Assembly: GCA_023667385.1 (NCBI GenBank)
Contig: JAMPAE010000131.1
Coordinates: 1 to 5,156 of the forward strand
Direction of reading: 5' to 3'
DNA from: Ruminococcus sp.
Lineage (GTDB): Bacteria > Bacillota > Clostridia > Oscillospirales > Acutalibacteraceae
DNA: 5,156 nt
Both the position numbers and the translations under genes were made by a program. Positions 1-4,949 of this stretch are shown piece after piece. The stretch's first letter is position 1. Each line of letters opens with the position of its first letter. A model generated the notes under the pieces. It searched no databases. It saw nothing but the letters and a program-made list of their open reading frames with translations, and had not been told where the DNA came from.

Positions 1-146
1 GTTTCATCCTTGCGCCTTTTTGAGCCGAGTGCAATATAAAAGAAAACTGCTCCGAGTGCAAGATAAAGCACAGCCAAAACCAGCACAATAACCACAGCGG
101 CAGTTATTCCGACTCTGCCTGCATGGCTCAATTCAAGTGTTAACAT
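1..146 (-). CDS. N-terminal part of a membrane-anchored protein, function unknown (cut by window edge)
   Basis: An open frame starts at an ATG at 146-144 and runs off the left edge after 48 complete codons. The start is supported by an AAAGGA ribosome binding site at about 160-155 and by a good promoter further upstream. Residues 1-12 are short and weakly amphipathic. Residues 13-40 form one long hydrophobic helix (VGITAAVVIVLVLAVLYLAL, then GAVFFYIALG). A basic and then acidic patch, SKRRKDE, follows, as expected for the cytoplasmic side of a membrane anchor. The helix contains a 9-residue repeat (LYLALGA / FYIALGS). The visible part is too short to name a family. Clostridial alpha/beta hydrolases often have an N-terminal anchor like this, but that is only a guess. 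The gene is divergent from yerC. Confidence 0.75.
   Translation of the reverse strand, partial: MLTLELSHAGRVGITAAVVIVLVLAVLYLALGAVFFYIALGSKRRKDE
25..78. repeat. Imperfect 27-bp tandem duplication inside a transmembrane segment
   Basis: CCGAGTGCAATATAAA at 25-40 recurs as CCGAGTGCAAGATAAA at 52-67, with 15 of 16 bases identical at an offset of exactly 27 bases, or 9 codons. The rest of each unit has diverged. On the coding (minus) strand the two copies encode LYLALG and FYIALG in the membrane helix of the partial gene, so the reading frame is kept. Confidence 0.6.
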
Positions 147-177
147 TGTTGTTCAATCCTTTCAATAATATATAAAT

Positions 178-206
178 ATTATACACATATAAGGCAGAAT
201 TTGCAA
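178..206 (-). promoter_or_regulatory. Promoter of the leftward membrane-protein gene
   Basis: On the minus strand there is TTGCAA (206-201), a 17-base spacer, and a perfect TATAAT (183-178). This predicts a start near 171 and a leader of about 25 bases that includes the AAAGGA site. The -35 matches 4 of 6 consensus bases. Confidence 0.6.
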
Positions 207-256
207 ACCTTTACGGCAAATTTGTCGAAACAATTCGCTCAATTGCTAAAATACTG

Positions 257-285
257 TTTACTTTTTGAATTTAACGTGTTAAAAT
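257..285 (+). promoter_or_regulatory. Probable yerC promoter
   Basis: TTTACT (257-262), a 17-base spacer and TAAAAT (280-285) match the sigma-A consensus at 4 of 6 and 5 of 6 positions. The predicted start is near 292, giving a leader of about 49 bases to the yerC ATG. The promoter is divergent from that of the leftward gene, with about 50 bases between the two -35 boxes. Confidence 0.45.
270..283. promoter_or_regulatory. Inverted repeat in the yerC promoter, candidate operator
   Basis: TTTAAC-GT-GTTAAA is a perfect 6-bp inverted repeat with a 2-base centre. It lies in the promoter spacer and overlaps four bases of the -10 box, a typical position for a repressor site. YerC itself is a TrpR-fold protein and would be the obvious candidate to bind here, but this is inference. 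The AT-rich setting makes chance occurrence possible. Confidence 0.4.
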
Positions 286-296
286 TCACTTATAAA

Positions 297-323
297 CGGC
301 AACCCATTTCAGCTTTTTTGCCG
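297..323 (+). promoter_or_regulatory. Leader hairpin ahead of yerC
   Basis: CGGCAA (297-302) pairs perfectly with TTGCCG (318-323) around a 15-base loop. The stem would form almost at the 5' end of the predicted yerC mRNA, 7 bases before the GGAGG site. A smaller competing pair, CCG (321-323) with CGG (330-332), would touch the ribosome binding site. It may stabilise the transcript or tune its translation, but no T-tract makes it a terminator. Confidence 0.3.
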
Positions 324-340
324 ATTTTACGGAGGAAATT

Positions 341-640
341 ATGCCAAGTAAAAACACACAGGAAAACATTGACTATCTTTATAGAACTATTCTTTCAATT
401 GAAACTTATGAGGAATGTGAAGCTTTTTTTGATGATATGTGCACGAAAACGGAGCTTGCATCAATGGCTCAGCGCCTTGTTGTTGCAAAAATGCTCAGTG
501 ATAAACGTGTTTACAGCGATATTGTCAGCAAAACGGGCGCAAGCACTGCAACCATCAGCCGTGTTAACCGCTCGCTTGCTTTCGGCAAAGGCGGCTATGA
601 CAAGATATTTGCCAAGAGTAAAAAAGAGAACAAGGAATAA
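341..640 (+). CDS. yerC: YerC/YecD-family TrpR-like DNA-binding protein
   Basis: This 99-residue protein matches the length and pattern of the YerC/YecD family, Firmicute proteins with the Trp-repressor fold. The start is firm: GGAGG at 331-335 lies 5 bases before the ATG. Residues 8-35 are helical (tandem acidic helices that in TrpR form the intertwined dimer). The segment ELASMAQRLVVAKML (38-52) is the family's signature helix. Residues 57-80 (VYSDIVSKTGASTATISRVN and on) form the helix-turn-helix, with GASTATISRV as the recognition helix. The C-terminus is basic and lysine-rich. It is probably a dimeric transcriptional regulator; its ligand and targets are unknown, and tryptophan should not be assumed. 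It is the first gene of a rightward set, 96 bases ahead of a methyltransferase. An inverted repeat in its own promoter suggests autoregulation. Confidence 0.9.
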   Translation: MPSKNTQENIDYLYRTILSIETYEECEAFFDDMCTKTELASMAQRLVVAKMLSDKRVYSDIVSKTGASTATISRVNRSLAFGKGGYDKIFAKSKKENKE

Positions 641-657
641 GCTTTTGTTTTTTTCGG

Positions 658-701
658 TATGCGGGTGACGTTTTACGATTATCAAAAATTCCCCCCGCAT
701 A
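658..701 (+). promoter_or_regulatory. Long-loop hairpin between yerC and the methyltransferase gene
   Basis: TATGCGGG (658-665) pairs perfectly with CCCGCATA (694-701), an 8-bp GC-rich stem closing a 28-base loop. No T-run follows, so it is not a standard intrinsic terminator. It may be an RNA processing or attenuation element in the yerC-methyltransferase transcript. A weak promoter may overlap it, with CATAAT at 698-703 as -10 and only a poor -35 upstream. Confidence 0.4.
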
Positions 702-736
702 ATCAAACGAATGCTATTTAACGAAAGGAACCCCCG

Positions 737-1516
737 ATGGCAGGCTACGGTAATTTTGCTTATTATTATGACAGGCTTACTGATAATGTGGGCTATGAAA
801 AACGATGTGATTACATCCATTCTCTCCTTGCCGGGAACAACGTCAGCAAGGGGATTTTGCTTGATTTGGCGTGCGGAACGGGCACAATGTCGCTTCTGTT
901 TGCCGAAAAGGGCTATGAAATTGTTGGTGTTGACGCCTCAGAGGATATGCTTAGCCTTGCGCAGGAAAAAAAGATGAACGCAAATGCTGATGCAGTTTTT
1001 CTTTGCCAAAAAATGCAGGAGCTTGATTTGTTCGGAACAATCGACGCCGCCGTCTGCACGCTCGACAGCATTAATCATCTCACAGCCGAAGCTGATGTCA
1101 GGGAAGCGTTTCGGCGGGTTGCTCTTTTCATGAATGACGGCGGAATTTTTGTTTTTGACGTGAACACGCCTTATAAACACAAAAACGTGCTTGGCGACAA
1201 CACCTTTGTTTATGACCTTGACGAGGTTTACTGCGTTTGGCAGAACACTTATAACGAAAAAGACTGTTCAACAACCGTTCAGCTTGACATTTTTGAGCAG
1301 GACGAGGAAGAAGCTGACGTATACTATAGATACAGCGAAGAGTTTTGCGAGCGTGGCTATGAGCTTGACAAAATCAGGCAATGGCTTGAAGAATTTCGCT
1401 TTGAAGTCATCGGTATATATAATGAAATGACAACAGATGAGGTAACCGAGCAAACTGAACGAGCCGTGTTCGTCTGCAAAAAGCACGGAACACAGTTTTT
1501 GAATAATGAGGAATGA
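737..1516 (+). CDS. Class I SAM-dependent methyltransferase, YqeM-like
   Basis: This 259-residue protein has the Rossmann-type methyltransferase core. Residues 4-26 (YGNFAYYYDRLTDNVGYEKR...) carry the family's N-terminal Y-x-x-F-A-x-x-YD-x-L signature. Motif I, binding S-adenosylmethionine, is LLDLACGTGT at 41-50. The acidic residue that ends strand 2 and binds the ribose is Asp66 (VGVDAS). Motif IV is DAAVCTLDSINHL at 103-115, and a GGIFVFDVNT strand follows at 135-144. The C-terminal half (about 155-235) is the variable, acidic substrate domain. The methylated substrate is unknown; small molecules are more likely than DNA. AAAGGA at 724-729 lies 7 bases before the ATG. The stop is 40 bases before hslO, so the two genes are probably one operon. 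The protein is likely cytosolic. Confidence 0.9.
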   Translation: MAGYGNFAYYYDRLTDNVGYEKRCDYIHSLLAGNNVSKGILLDLACGTGTMSLLFAEKGYEIVGVDASEDMLSLAQEKKMNANADAVFLCQKMQELDLFGTIDAAVCTLDSINHLTAEADVREAFRRVALFMNDGGIFVFDVNTPYKHKNVLGDNTFVYDLDEVYCVWQNTYNEKDCSTTVQLDIFEQDEEEADVYYRYSEEFCERGYELDKIRQWLEEFRFEVIGIYNEMTTDEVTEQTERAVFVCKKHGTQFLNNEE

Positions 1517-1556
1517 GAAGTCAGGAATTAAATTTAATTTGAAAGCAGGTATTAAC

Positions 1557-2435
1557 ATGGGTAAACTTGTAAGATGCATCTCCACTGACGGAACACTTAC
1601 CGTCATGGCAGCAGATACAACGGATATAGTAAATGAAGCGGCGGAAATTCATCAGACCTCTGCCGTAACGTCAGCGGCACTTGGCAGGCTTTTGACTGCG
1701 GCGTCGCTCATGGGCAGTGCGCTCAAAGGCAAAGATGACAGCATCACACTGAAAATCAACGGCGGCGGTCCTGCCGGAACAGTCATTGCCGTTTCTGATT
1801 CACAGGGCAATGTCAGAGGATATGTTCAGCAAAATGTTGTTGAGCTTCCGCTGAACAAAAAGGGTAAGCTTGATGTTGCCGGCGCAGTCGGTACTCAGGG
1901 CTTTGTGACCGTCATCAAAGACCTTGGACTCAAAGAGCCGTACGTTGGACAAACCCCGATTGTCACAGGTGAAATTGCTGAGGACATAACATCCTATTTT
2001 GCCAACAGTGAGCAAACGCCGTCAGTTGTTGCGCTTGGTGTGCTTGTGAACCCTGATTTAACAATCAAAGCGGCGGGAGGTTTCATCATTCAACTTCTCC
2101 CAACGGCAATGGATGACACAATCGACAAGGTTGAACGCTGCATTGAAAACATTGAGCCGGTCACAAAGCTGATTGCAGGCGGCATGACACCGGAAGAAAT
2201 TTGCCATCACGTGCTTTCTGAATTTGAAATTGAAGAGCTTGACTCAGCCGAGCCGCAATATAAATGCTACTGCTCAAAACAGAGAGTTGAAGCGGCATTG
2301 ATAAGCACAGGCAGGCAGGAGCTTGAAGAAATGGCAAAGGACGAAAAAACAGAGGTTGGCTGCCAGTTCTGCAACAAGAACTACGTTTTCACTCCGTCCG
2401 ACATAAAAGAGCTTATCAAAAGAGCAACAAGATAA
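1557..2435 (+). CDS. hslO: Hsp33 redox-regulated molecular chaperone
   Basis: This 292-residue protein is a full-length Hsp33, a cytosolic holdase. It binds unfolding proteins when oxidants such as hypochlorous acid oxidise its zinc-bound cysteines. The N-terminal domain starts LVRCISTDGTLTVMAADTTD, followed by the family segments around TSAALGRLLTAASLMG (residues 38-53) and NGGGPAGTVIAVSD. The redox switch is complete: Cys237 and Cys239 (CYC) and Cys269 and Cys272 (CQFC), the standard C-x-C and C-x-x-C zinc ligands. The start chosen is the ATG at 1557, which fits the family N-terminus and has AGGT about 6 bases upstream. An in-frame ATG at 1506 would add 17 atypical residues, overlaps the methyltransferase stop and has no ribosome binding site. 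No CIRCE or CtsR heat-shock operator is visible upstream, so control probably comes from the operon promoter. Confidence 0.95.
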   Translation: MGKLVRCISTDGTLTVMAADTTDIVNEAAEIHQTSAVTSAALGRLLTAASLMGSALKGKDDSITLKINGGGPAGTVIAVSDSQGNVRGYVQQNVVELPLNKKGKLDVAGAVGTQGFVTVIKDLGLKEPYVGQTPIVTGEIAEDITSYFANSEQTPSVVALGVLVNPDLTIKAAGGFIIQLLPTAMDDTIDKVERCIENIEPVTKLIAGGMTPEEICHHVLSEFEIEELDSAEPQYKCYCSKQRVEAALISTGRQELEEMAKDEKTEVGCQFCNKNYVFTPSDIKELIKRATR

Positions 2436-2439
2436 AATT

Positions 2440-2498
2440 AACCCGCTATGACATTCCGGTGAGGAAAGAGTGCATAGCGGGTTGTTCTTTTTGTGTTT
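2440..2498. terminator. Bidirectional intrinsic terminator between hslO and the lipase gene
   Basis: AACCCGCTATG (2440-2450) pairs perfectly with CATAGCGGGTT (2473-2483), an 11-bp stem. The 22-base loop contains a nested TTCC/GGAA hairpin (2454-2457 with 2463-2466). Rightwards the stem is followed by a T-rich run (2482-2498). Leftwards, on the other strand, it is followed by AATTTTATC. The element sits just after the stops of two convergent genes and can serve both; it is stronger for hslO. Confidence 0.85.
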
Positions 2499-3705
2499 AC
2501 TTAATTGAATTTATCATGCTGAGCAGGTCTGTGTAGAATGGCTTAACATCATTTGTTTTTGTCAAACCTCCTTGCAGTGACATATGATCACCGTCATATA
2601 TCGGCATAACATTCCACGTTCCCGGAGTTATGTTGTTTTCATCAAACTGAGCGTTCGGAGCACCTATCGGATATAACGCCGATTTTGTGTTGACAAGGCC
2701 ATCGTTCATTTTCCAGCTTTCATCAATGACATATCCGTTTTGGGTGACTCCGGTGTACTGACCCATTTCACGTGATGAATTTCTGAACAGAGCTTCTGTT
2801 TTTTTGTCATATGGTACATGGTTGCCGTTCTCATCCTCATATGTTGAGCAGCAGGCAAATGAAAAGTAATATGTATTTTTCAGCGTCAATATTTTGTCAT
2901 TGAGTGCAAGCGCGTTATCAATATACATATCATAGCTTGCATAGTCACTGTCAACTCTACCGTCTTCTTTGCCGCCTGTTGCAGAAGAAATCAGACCTGA
3001 TAAAAGCCCTTCAAACTTTGTTTTTATATTGTTGGATTCAGCACTGTCACTTTCCTGCTTTTCTGAATCGTTTTCACCAACACTGTAAGCTGTTGTGCCG
3101 TTGTGCGGTGCCGCCAAAGTTGTTATGCTGTAAATCCAGTCACCTTTTCCACCTTTGAAAAAGTCTGAAAGTTCATTTTCATCTGTTGCGTTTATTTCAC
3201 TTTCACTGCCATTTTCCATTATGCTTGCGAAAAGACGTACCGTTGCGCCGCCAAAAGAATGGCCGAGAAGATTGATTTTATCCTTTTCACTGAAAGCTTC
3301 TATAAGTGCATTATTTGTATAATCTGTACCGTATCGGCTGTGTCCGCATCTTTCACTGTGCTCTTTTCCGTAATCAACCATTGTGCCGGTCAACTGCGCA
3401 TAAAGCTCGCAGGCTCTGTCCCAGGCACTTGCAGATGGTGACACTGAAGCGGCATAGCAATCAAAACCCTTATCATGCAGATATTCCATAAGATCGCCGC
3501 CGAACATACCCCAATAGGGCATGATTTTGTTGACTGAATCGTAGCTGCCCCAGCCGGAAAGACCATGAACAAAAACGTATCTGTAATTTGTGTTCCATTT
3601 TGAGCTGTCAGATTTTATGAAACCGCCTGTTCCACCGAACATGATGGATATTGCCATAAAAATAGAAATGATTTTGTAAACAATTTGGTGAATAATTGCA
3701 GCCAT
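2497..3705 (-). CDS. Exported triacylglycerol lipase, family I.5-like (alpha/beta hydrolase)
   Basis: This 402-residue protein resembles the Geobacillus/staphylococcal lipases, which hydrolyse triacylglycerols. Residues 3-29 are hydrophobic with one Lys and serve as a signal peptide or anchor; no clear AxA cleavage site is seen. VFVHGLSGWG (44-53) gives the oxyanion loop. The nucleophile elbow is GHSFGG with Ser150. Asp335 in WKMNDGLVNT and His374 in DGDHMSLQGG complete the triad. The zinc ligands of the family are all present: Asp96 (WDRACE), His116, His122 (GHSRYG) and Asp259 (YDMYID). NTYYFSF at 277-283 is another family strand. The residues expected to bind calcium after the catalytic His are not conserved. 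The length fits a mature enzyme of about 370 residues without a long propeptide. AAAGGGG lies 8 bases before the ATG. It lies downstream of the CofE-like gene on the same strand. Phospholipid or ester substrates remain possible. Confidence 0.88.
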   Translation of the reverse strand: MAAIIHQIVYKIISIFMAISIMFGGTGGFIKSDSSKWNTNYRYVFVHGLSGWGSYDSVNKIMPYWGMFGGDLMEYLHDKGFDCYAASVSPSASAWDRACELYAQLTGTMVDYGKEHSERCGHSRYGTDYTNNALIEAFSEKDKINLLGHSFGGATVRLFASIMENGSESEINATDENELSDFFKGGKGDWIYSITTLAAPHNGTTAYSVGENDSEKQESDSAESNNIKTKFEGLLSGLISSATGGKEDGRVDSDYASYDMYIDNALALNDKILTLKNTYYFSFACCSTYEDENGNHVPYDKKTEALFRNSSREMGQYTGVTQNGYVIDESWKMNDGLVNTKSALYPIGAPNAQFDENNITPGTWNVMPIYDGDHMSLQGGLTKTNDVKPFYTDLLSMINSIK

Positions 3706-3732
3706 TTTGTTTGCCCCTTTCTGACTATAAAC

Positions 3733-3738
3733 ATTATA
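3733..3738 (-). promoter_or_regulatory. Lipase -10 box without a good -35
   Basis: The minus strand carries a perfect TATAAT at 3738-3733, predicting a start near 3726 and a leader of about 20 bases containing the AAAGGGG site (3720-3714). At 16-18 bases upstream only ATCCGT-like sequence is found and there is no TGn extension, so this promoter would need help from an activator. Confidence 0.45.
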
Positions 3739-3783
3739 TATTCAAAAGGTAACATACGGATAGCTTTCGTTCAATAACATTTC

Positions 3784-3799
3784 TTTACAATTTTGTAAA
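3784..3799. promoter_or_regulatory. TTTACAA-TT-TTGTAAA palindrome upstream of the lipase gene
   Basis: A perfect 7-bp inverted repeat with a 2-base centre is centred about 65 bases upstream of the predicted lipase start. Another TTTACAA occurs at 3815-3821, and a related TTGTAAACAA lies inside the first lipase codons (3674-3683). It may be an activator site. Read rightwards it is followed by a T-rich run (3800-3817) and could instead act as a weak AT-only terminator for antisense RNA. Confidence 0.4.
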
Positions 3800-3822
3800 T
3801 TTATTTTTTGTTTTTTTACAAT

Positions 3823-4557
3823 CTATTCTTCAACCTTTCTCACAATTGCAATCGGCGTTGCCTGCGAGGACTGACCGAGCGGATTATCTGCAAAAACCTG
3901 CTTGCAAAAGTTGATGTCGATGTCATCATGGCTTCTGCCAAGTACCTCAACGCCGATGTCATTTGCGTCAATGACAACTGTTTTGCACCCTGTTTGCCTG
4001 AAAATTTCAAAAGCAACCTTGTCAGGCTCTTTCGGTGCCATTTTTGCATAGTGGTTATATGGCGCAATTGTGCAATCGCACGGACCGTCAATTGCCCTTG
4101 CACCAGTTCCGGCAATTTTGTAAAATACACCCCTAATGCCGAACGGCTTTGTGATTGCCGAACAAACCGAAGCAAACAGGATTTTTGCCGTGCCGACGTC
4201 ACGCAGTGCAAGCTCCATTGTCCACGGTGAGCCAAGCCCGATACCGTACGGAGATTTATAAACGAACTTGCACAGCAGCTTTGCAAGCGGTCTGACTTTG
4301 ATTTCGTCAATATCAAATGCACGTCCCTGACAGATTGCAATGACTTTTTCGCTGATGAAAATGTAATCTCCGTCAATAGGTTTGTCCGCAACGTATTTAT
4401 CAATAATATCGCTGATTTTTTCGTCTTTCATGATTACATGAGTTTTCAGCGGATAGCGTGCATAGCTTCCGAAGTCTGATGTTTTTATGTTTATGCTCTT
4501 GCCGTCATTTGCGGATGTTGATGTAATATCCATAATAGTAATCACTTTTCCTTTCAC
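3823..4557 (-). CDS. CofE-like protein (coenzyme F420-0:L-glutamate ligase family)
   Basis: This protein of up to 244 residues belongs to the CofE family, whose founding member adds gamma-linked glutamate to F420-0 using GTP. Family segments appear in order: YPLKTHVI (35-42), GDYIFISEK (63-71), AICQGRAF (75-81), LAKLLCKFVYKSPYGIGLGS (91-110), MELALRDVG (114-122), ITKPFGIRGVFYKIAG (135-150), IDGPCD (156-161), VIDANDIGVEVLG (195-207) and NPLGQS (225-230). No other F420 gene is present, and Clostridia of this kind are not known for making F420, so the true substrate may be another carboxylate or peptide. The start is uncertain. The GTG at 4557 is the outer limit; a GTG at 4545 and an ATG at 4533 are alternatives, with AAAGGA at 4554-4549 too close to the former and rather far from the latter. 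It is divergent from an XRE regulator and upstream of the lipase. Confidence 0.82.
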   Translation of the reverse strand: MKGKVITIMDITSTSANDGKSINIKTSDFGSYARYPLKTHVIMKDEKISDIIDKYVADKPIDGDYIFISEKVIAICQGRAFDIDEIKVRPLAKLLCKFVYKSPYGIGLGSPWTMELALRDVGTAKILFASVCSAITKPFGIRGVFYKIAGTGARAIDGPCDCTIAPYNHYAKMAPKEPDKVAFEIFRQTGCKTVVIDANDIGVEVLGRSHDDIDINFCKQVFADNPLGQSSQATPIAIVRKVEE

Positions 4558-4575
4558 AATTCTTTCAAAATATTA

Positions 4576-4582
4576 TTGTCTA
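4576..4582 (+). promoter_or_regulatory. Third TTGTCTA half-site
   Basis: TTGTCTA here repeats the arm of the inverted repeat exactly, 28 bases upstream of the copy at 4604-4610, close to an integral number of helical turns less a fraction. It lies at the downstream edge of the -10 box of the CofE-like gene. Confidence 0.4.
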
Positions 4583-4610
4583 TCATAGCATACAAATGCG
4601 ATTTTGTCTA
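4582..4610 (-). promoter_or_regulatory. Extended -10 promoter of the CofE-like gene
   Basis: On the minus strand there is TAGACA (4610-4605), a 17-base spacer, and TATGAT (4587-4582). Both boxes match the consensus at 5 of 6 positions, and TGC directly before the -10 gives a TGn extension. The predicted start is near 4575. The -35 lies inside the left arm of the 26-bp inverted repeat and the -10 touches a third half-site, so the promoter is well placed for repression. Confidence 0.65.
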
Positions 4611-4626
4611 CTAAAATAGACAAAAT
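4601..4626. promoter_or_regulatory. Perfect 10-bp inverted repeat, candidate operator of the XRE regulator
   Basis: ATTTTGTCTA (4601-4610) and TAGACAAAAT (4617-4626) are exact reverse complements separated by CTAAAA. The site lies between the divergent XRE and CofE-like genes. It covers the -35 box of the CofE-like gene and candidate promoter boxes for the XRE gene: TAAAAT at 4612-4617 with a poor -35, or TTGTCT (4604-4609) with TAAATT (4626-4631). This is the classic arrangement for a dimeric XRE repressor acting on itself and its neighbour. Confidence 0.7.
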
Positions 4627-4633
4627 AAATTCG

Positions 4634-4659
4634 TCCTTTGTTTACACTTTAACAAAGGA
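4634..4659 (+). promoter_or_regulatory. Hairpin that would hide the XRE gene ribosome binding site
   Basis: TCCTTTGTT (4634-4642) is the exact complement of AACAAAGGA (4651-4659), giving a 9-bp stem with an 8-base loop. The 3' arm contains most of the AAAGGAG site (4654-4660) that serves the GTG start at 4671. If the mRNA begins upstream of 4634, folding would block initiation. If it begins near 4638 the stem would be partly lost. Confidence 0.55.
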
Positions 4660-4670
4660 GAGTGAAGCAA

Positions 4671-4928
4671 GTGATTGAATTTAACAAAGATGCAGTTGGA
4701 AACGTTGTAAAAAAGCTTCGTAAGAGCAGGAATATGTCACAGGAATTGCTCAGCGGTTTGGCAGGCCTTGCAAGAAGTCACGTTGCAATGATTGAAAGCT
4801 CTGACAAAAAAGCGAATTTTGAAACCATCTGGAAGCTTGCAAACGCATTTGACCTTTCTCCAAGCAAGCTTGTGCAAATGATTGAGGAGGAAGCGGTTGC
4901 ACTCAATGCAAAAACGGACAGAAGCTGA
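4671..4928 (+). CDS. Small XRE-family helix-turn-helix regulator
   Basis: This 85-residue protein is almost entirely one Cro/C1-type DNA-binding domain. Residues 9-20 (VGNVVKKLRKSR) form helix 1; 22-43 (MSQELLSGLAGLARSHVAMI and on) hold the helix-turn-helix, with ARSHVAMIE as recognition helix; NFETIWKLANAFDLSPSKL (49-67) gives helices 4 and 5. A short acidic tail follows, with no ligand or oligomerisation domain. The start chosen is the GTG at 4671, 10 bases after AAAGGAG. An in-frame GTG at 4662 would be only 1 base from that site and is unlikely. It probably works as a dimeric repressor of its own promoter and of the divergent CofE-like gene through the inverted repeat between them. Small XRE proteins can also belong to phage or toxin-antitoxin loci, but no partner of that kind is visible. 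Confidence 0.88.
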   Translation: MIEFNKDAVGNVVKKLRKSRNMSQELLSGLAGLARSHVAMIESSDKKANFETIWKLANAFDLSPSKLVQMIEEEAVALNAKTDRS

Positions 4929-4930
4929 TG

Positions 4931-4949
4931 CAGGCTGCGCAAGTGCCTG
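4931..4949 (+). other. GNRA-loop hairpin just after the XRE gene
   Basis: CAGGC (4931-4935) pairs with GCCTG (4945-4949). Inside, after one bulged T, GC and GT pair and close a GCAA tetraloop (4939-4942). The hairpin starts 2 bases after the stop. No T-tract follows, so it may protect the mRNA 3' end or be a weak terminator. A second small hairpin, TCAAG/CTTGA (4966-4970 with 4975-4979), follows. Confidence 0.35.

Noticed and set aside
201..668. A 155-codon plus-strand open frame overlapping yerC
   Set aside because: It overlaps yerC in another frame, begins inside the promoter region with no ribosome binding site and has no recognisable domain. YerC has clear family motifs.
1506..1556. Upstream ATG start for hslO adding 17 residues
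   Set aside because: It lacks a ribosome binding site, overlaps the methyltransferase stop, and the added residues do not fit the Hsp33 N-terminus.
3808..4230. A 140-codon plus-strand open frame opposite the CofE-like gene
   Set aside because: It is antisense to a well-supported gene, rich in Cys and Arg with no family pattern, and has no ribosome binding site. The same holds for the minus-strand frame at 3840-4403.
4671..4928. The XRE gene as the antitoxin of a toxin-antitoxin pair or a phage repressor
   Set aside because: No small toxin gene, integrase or phage gene adjoins it; the partner in regulation appears to be the divergent CofE-like gene.
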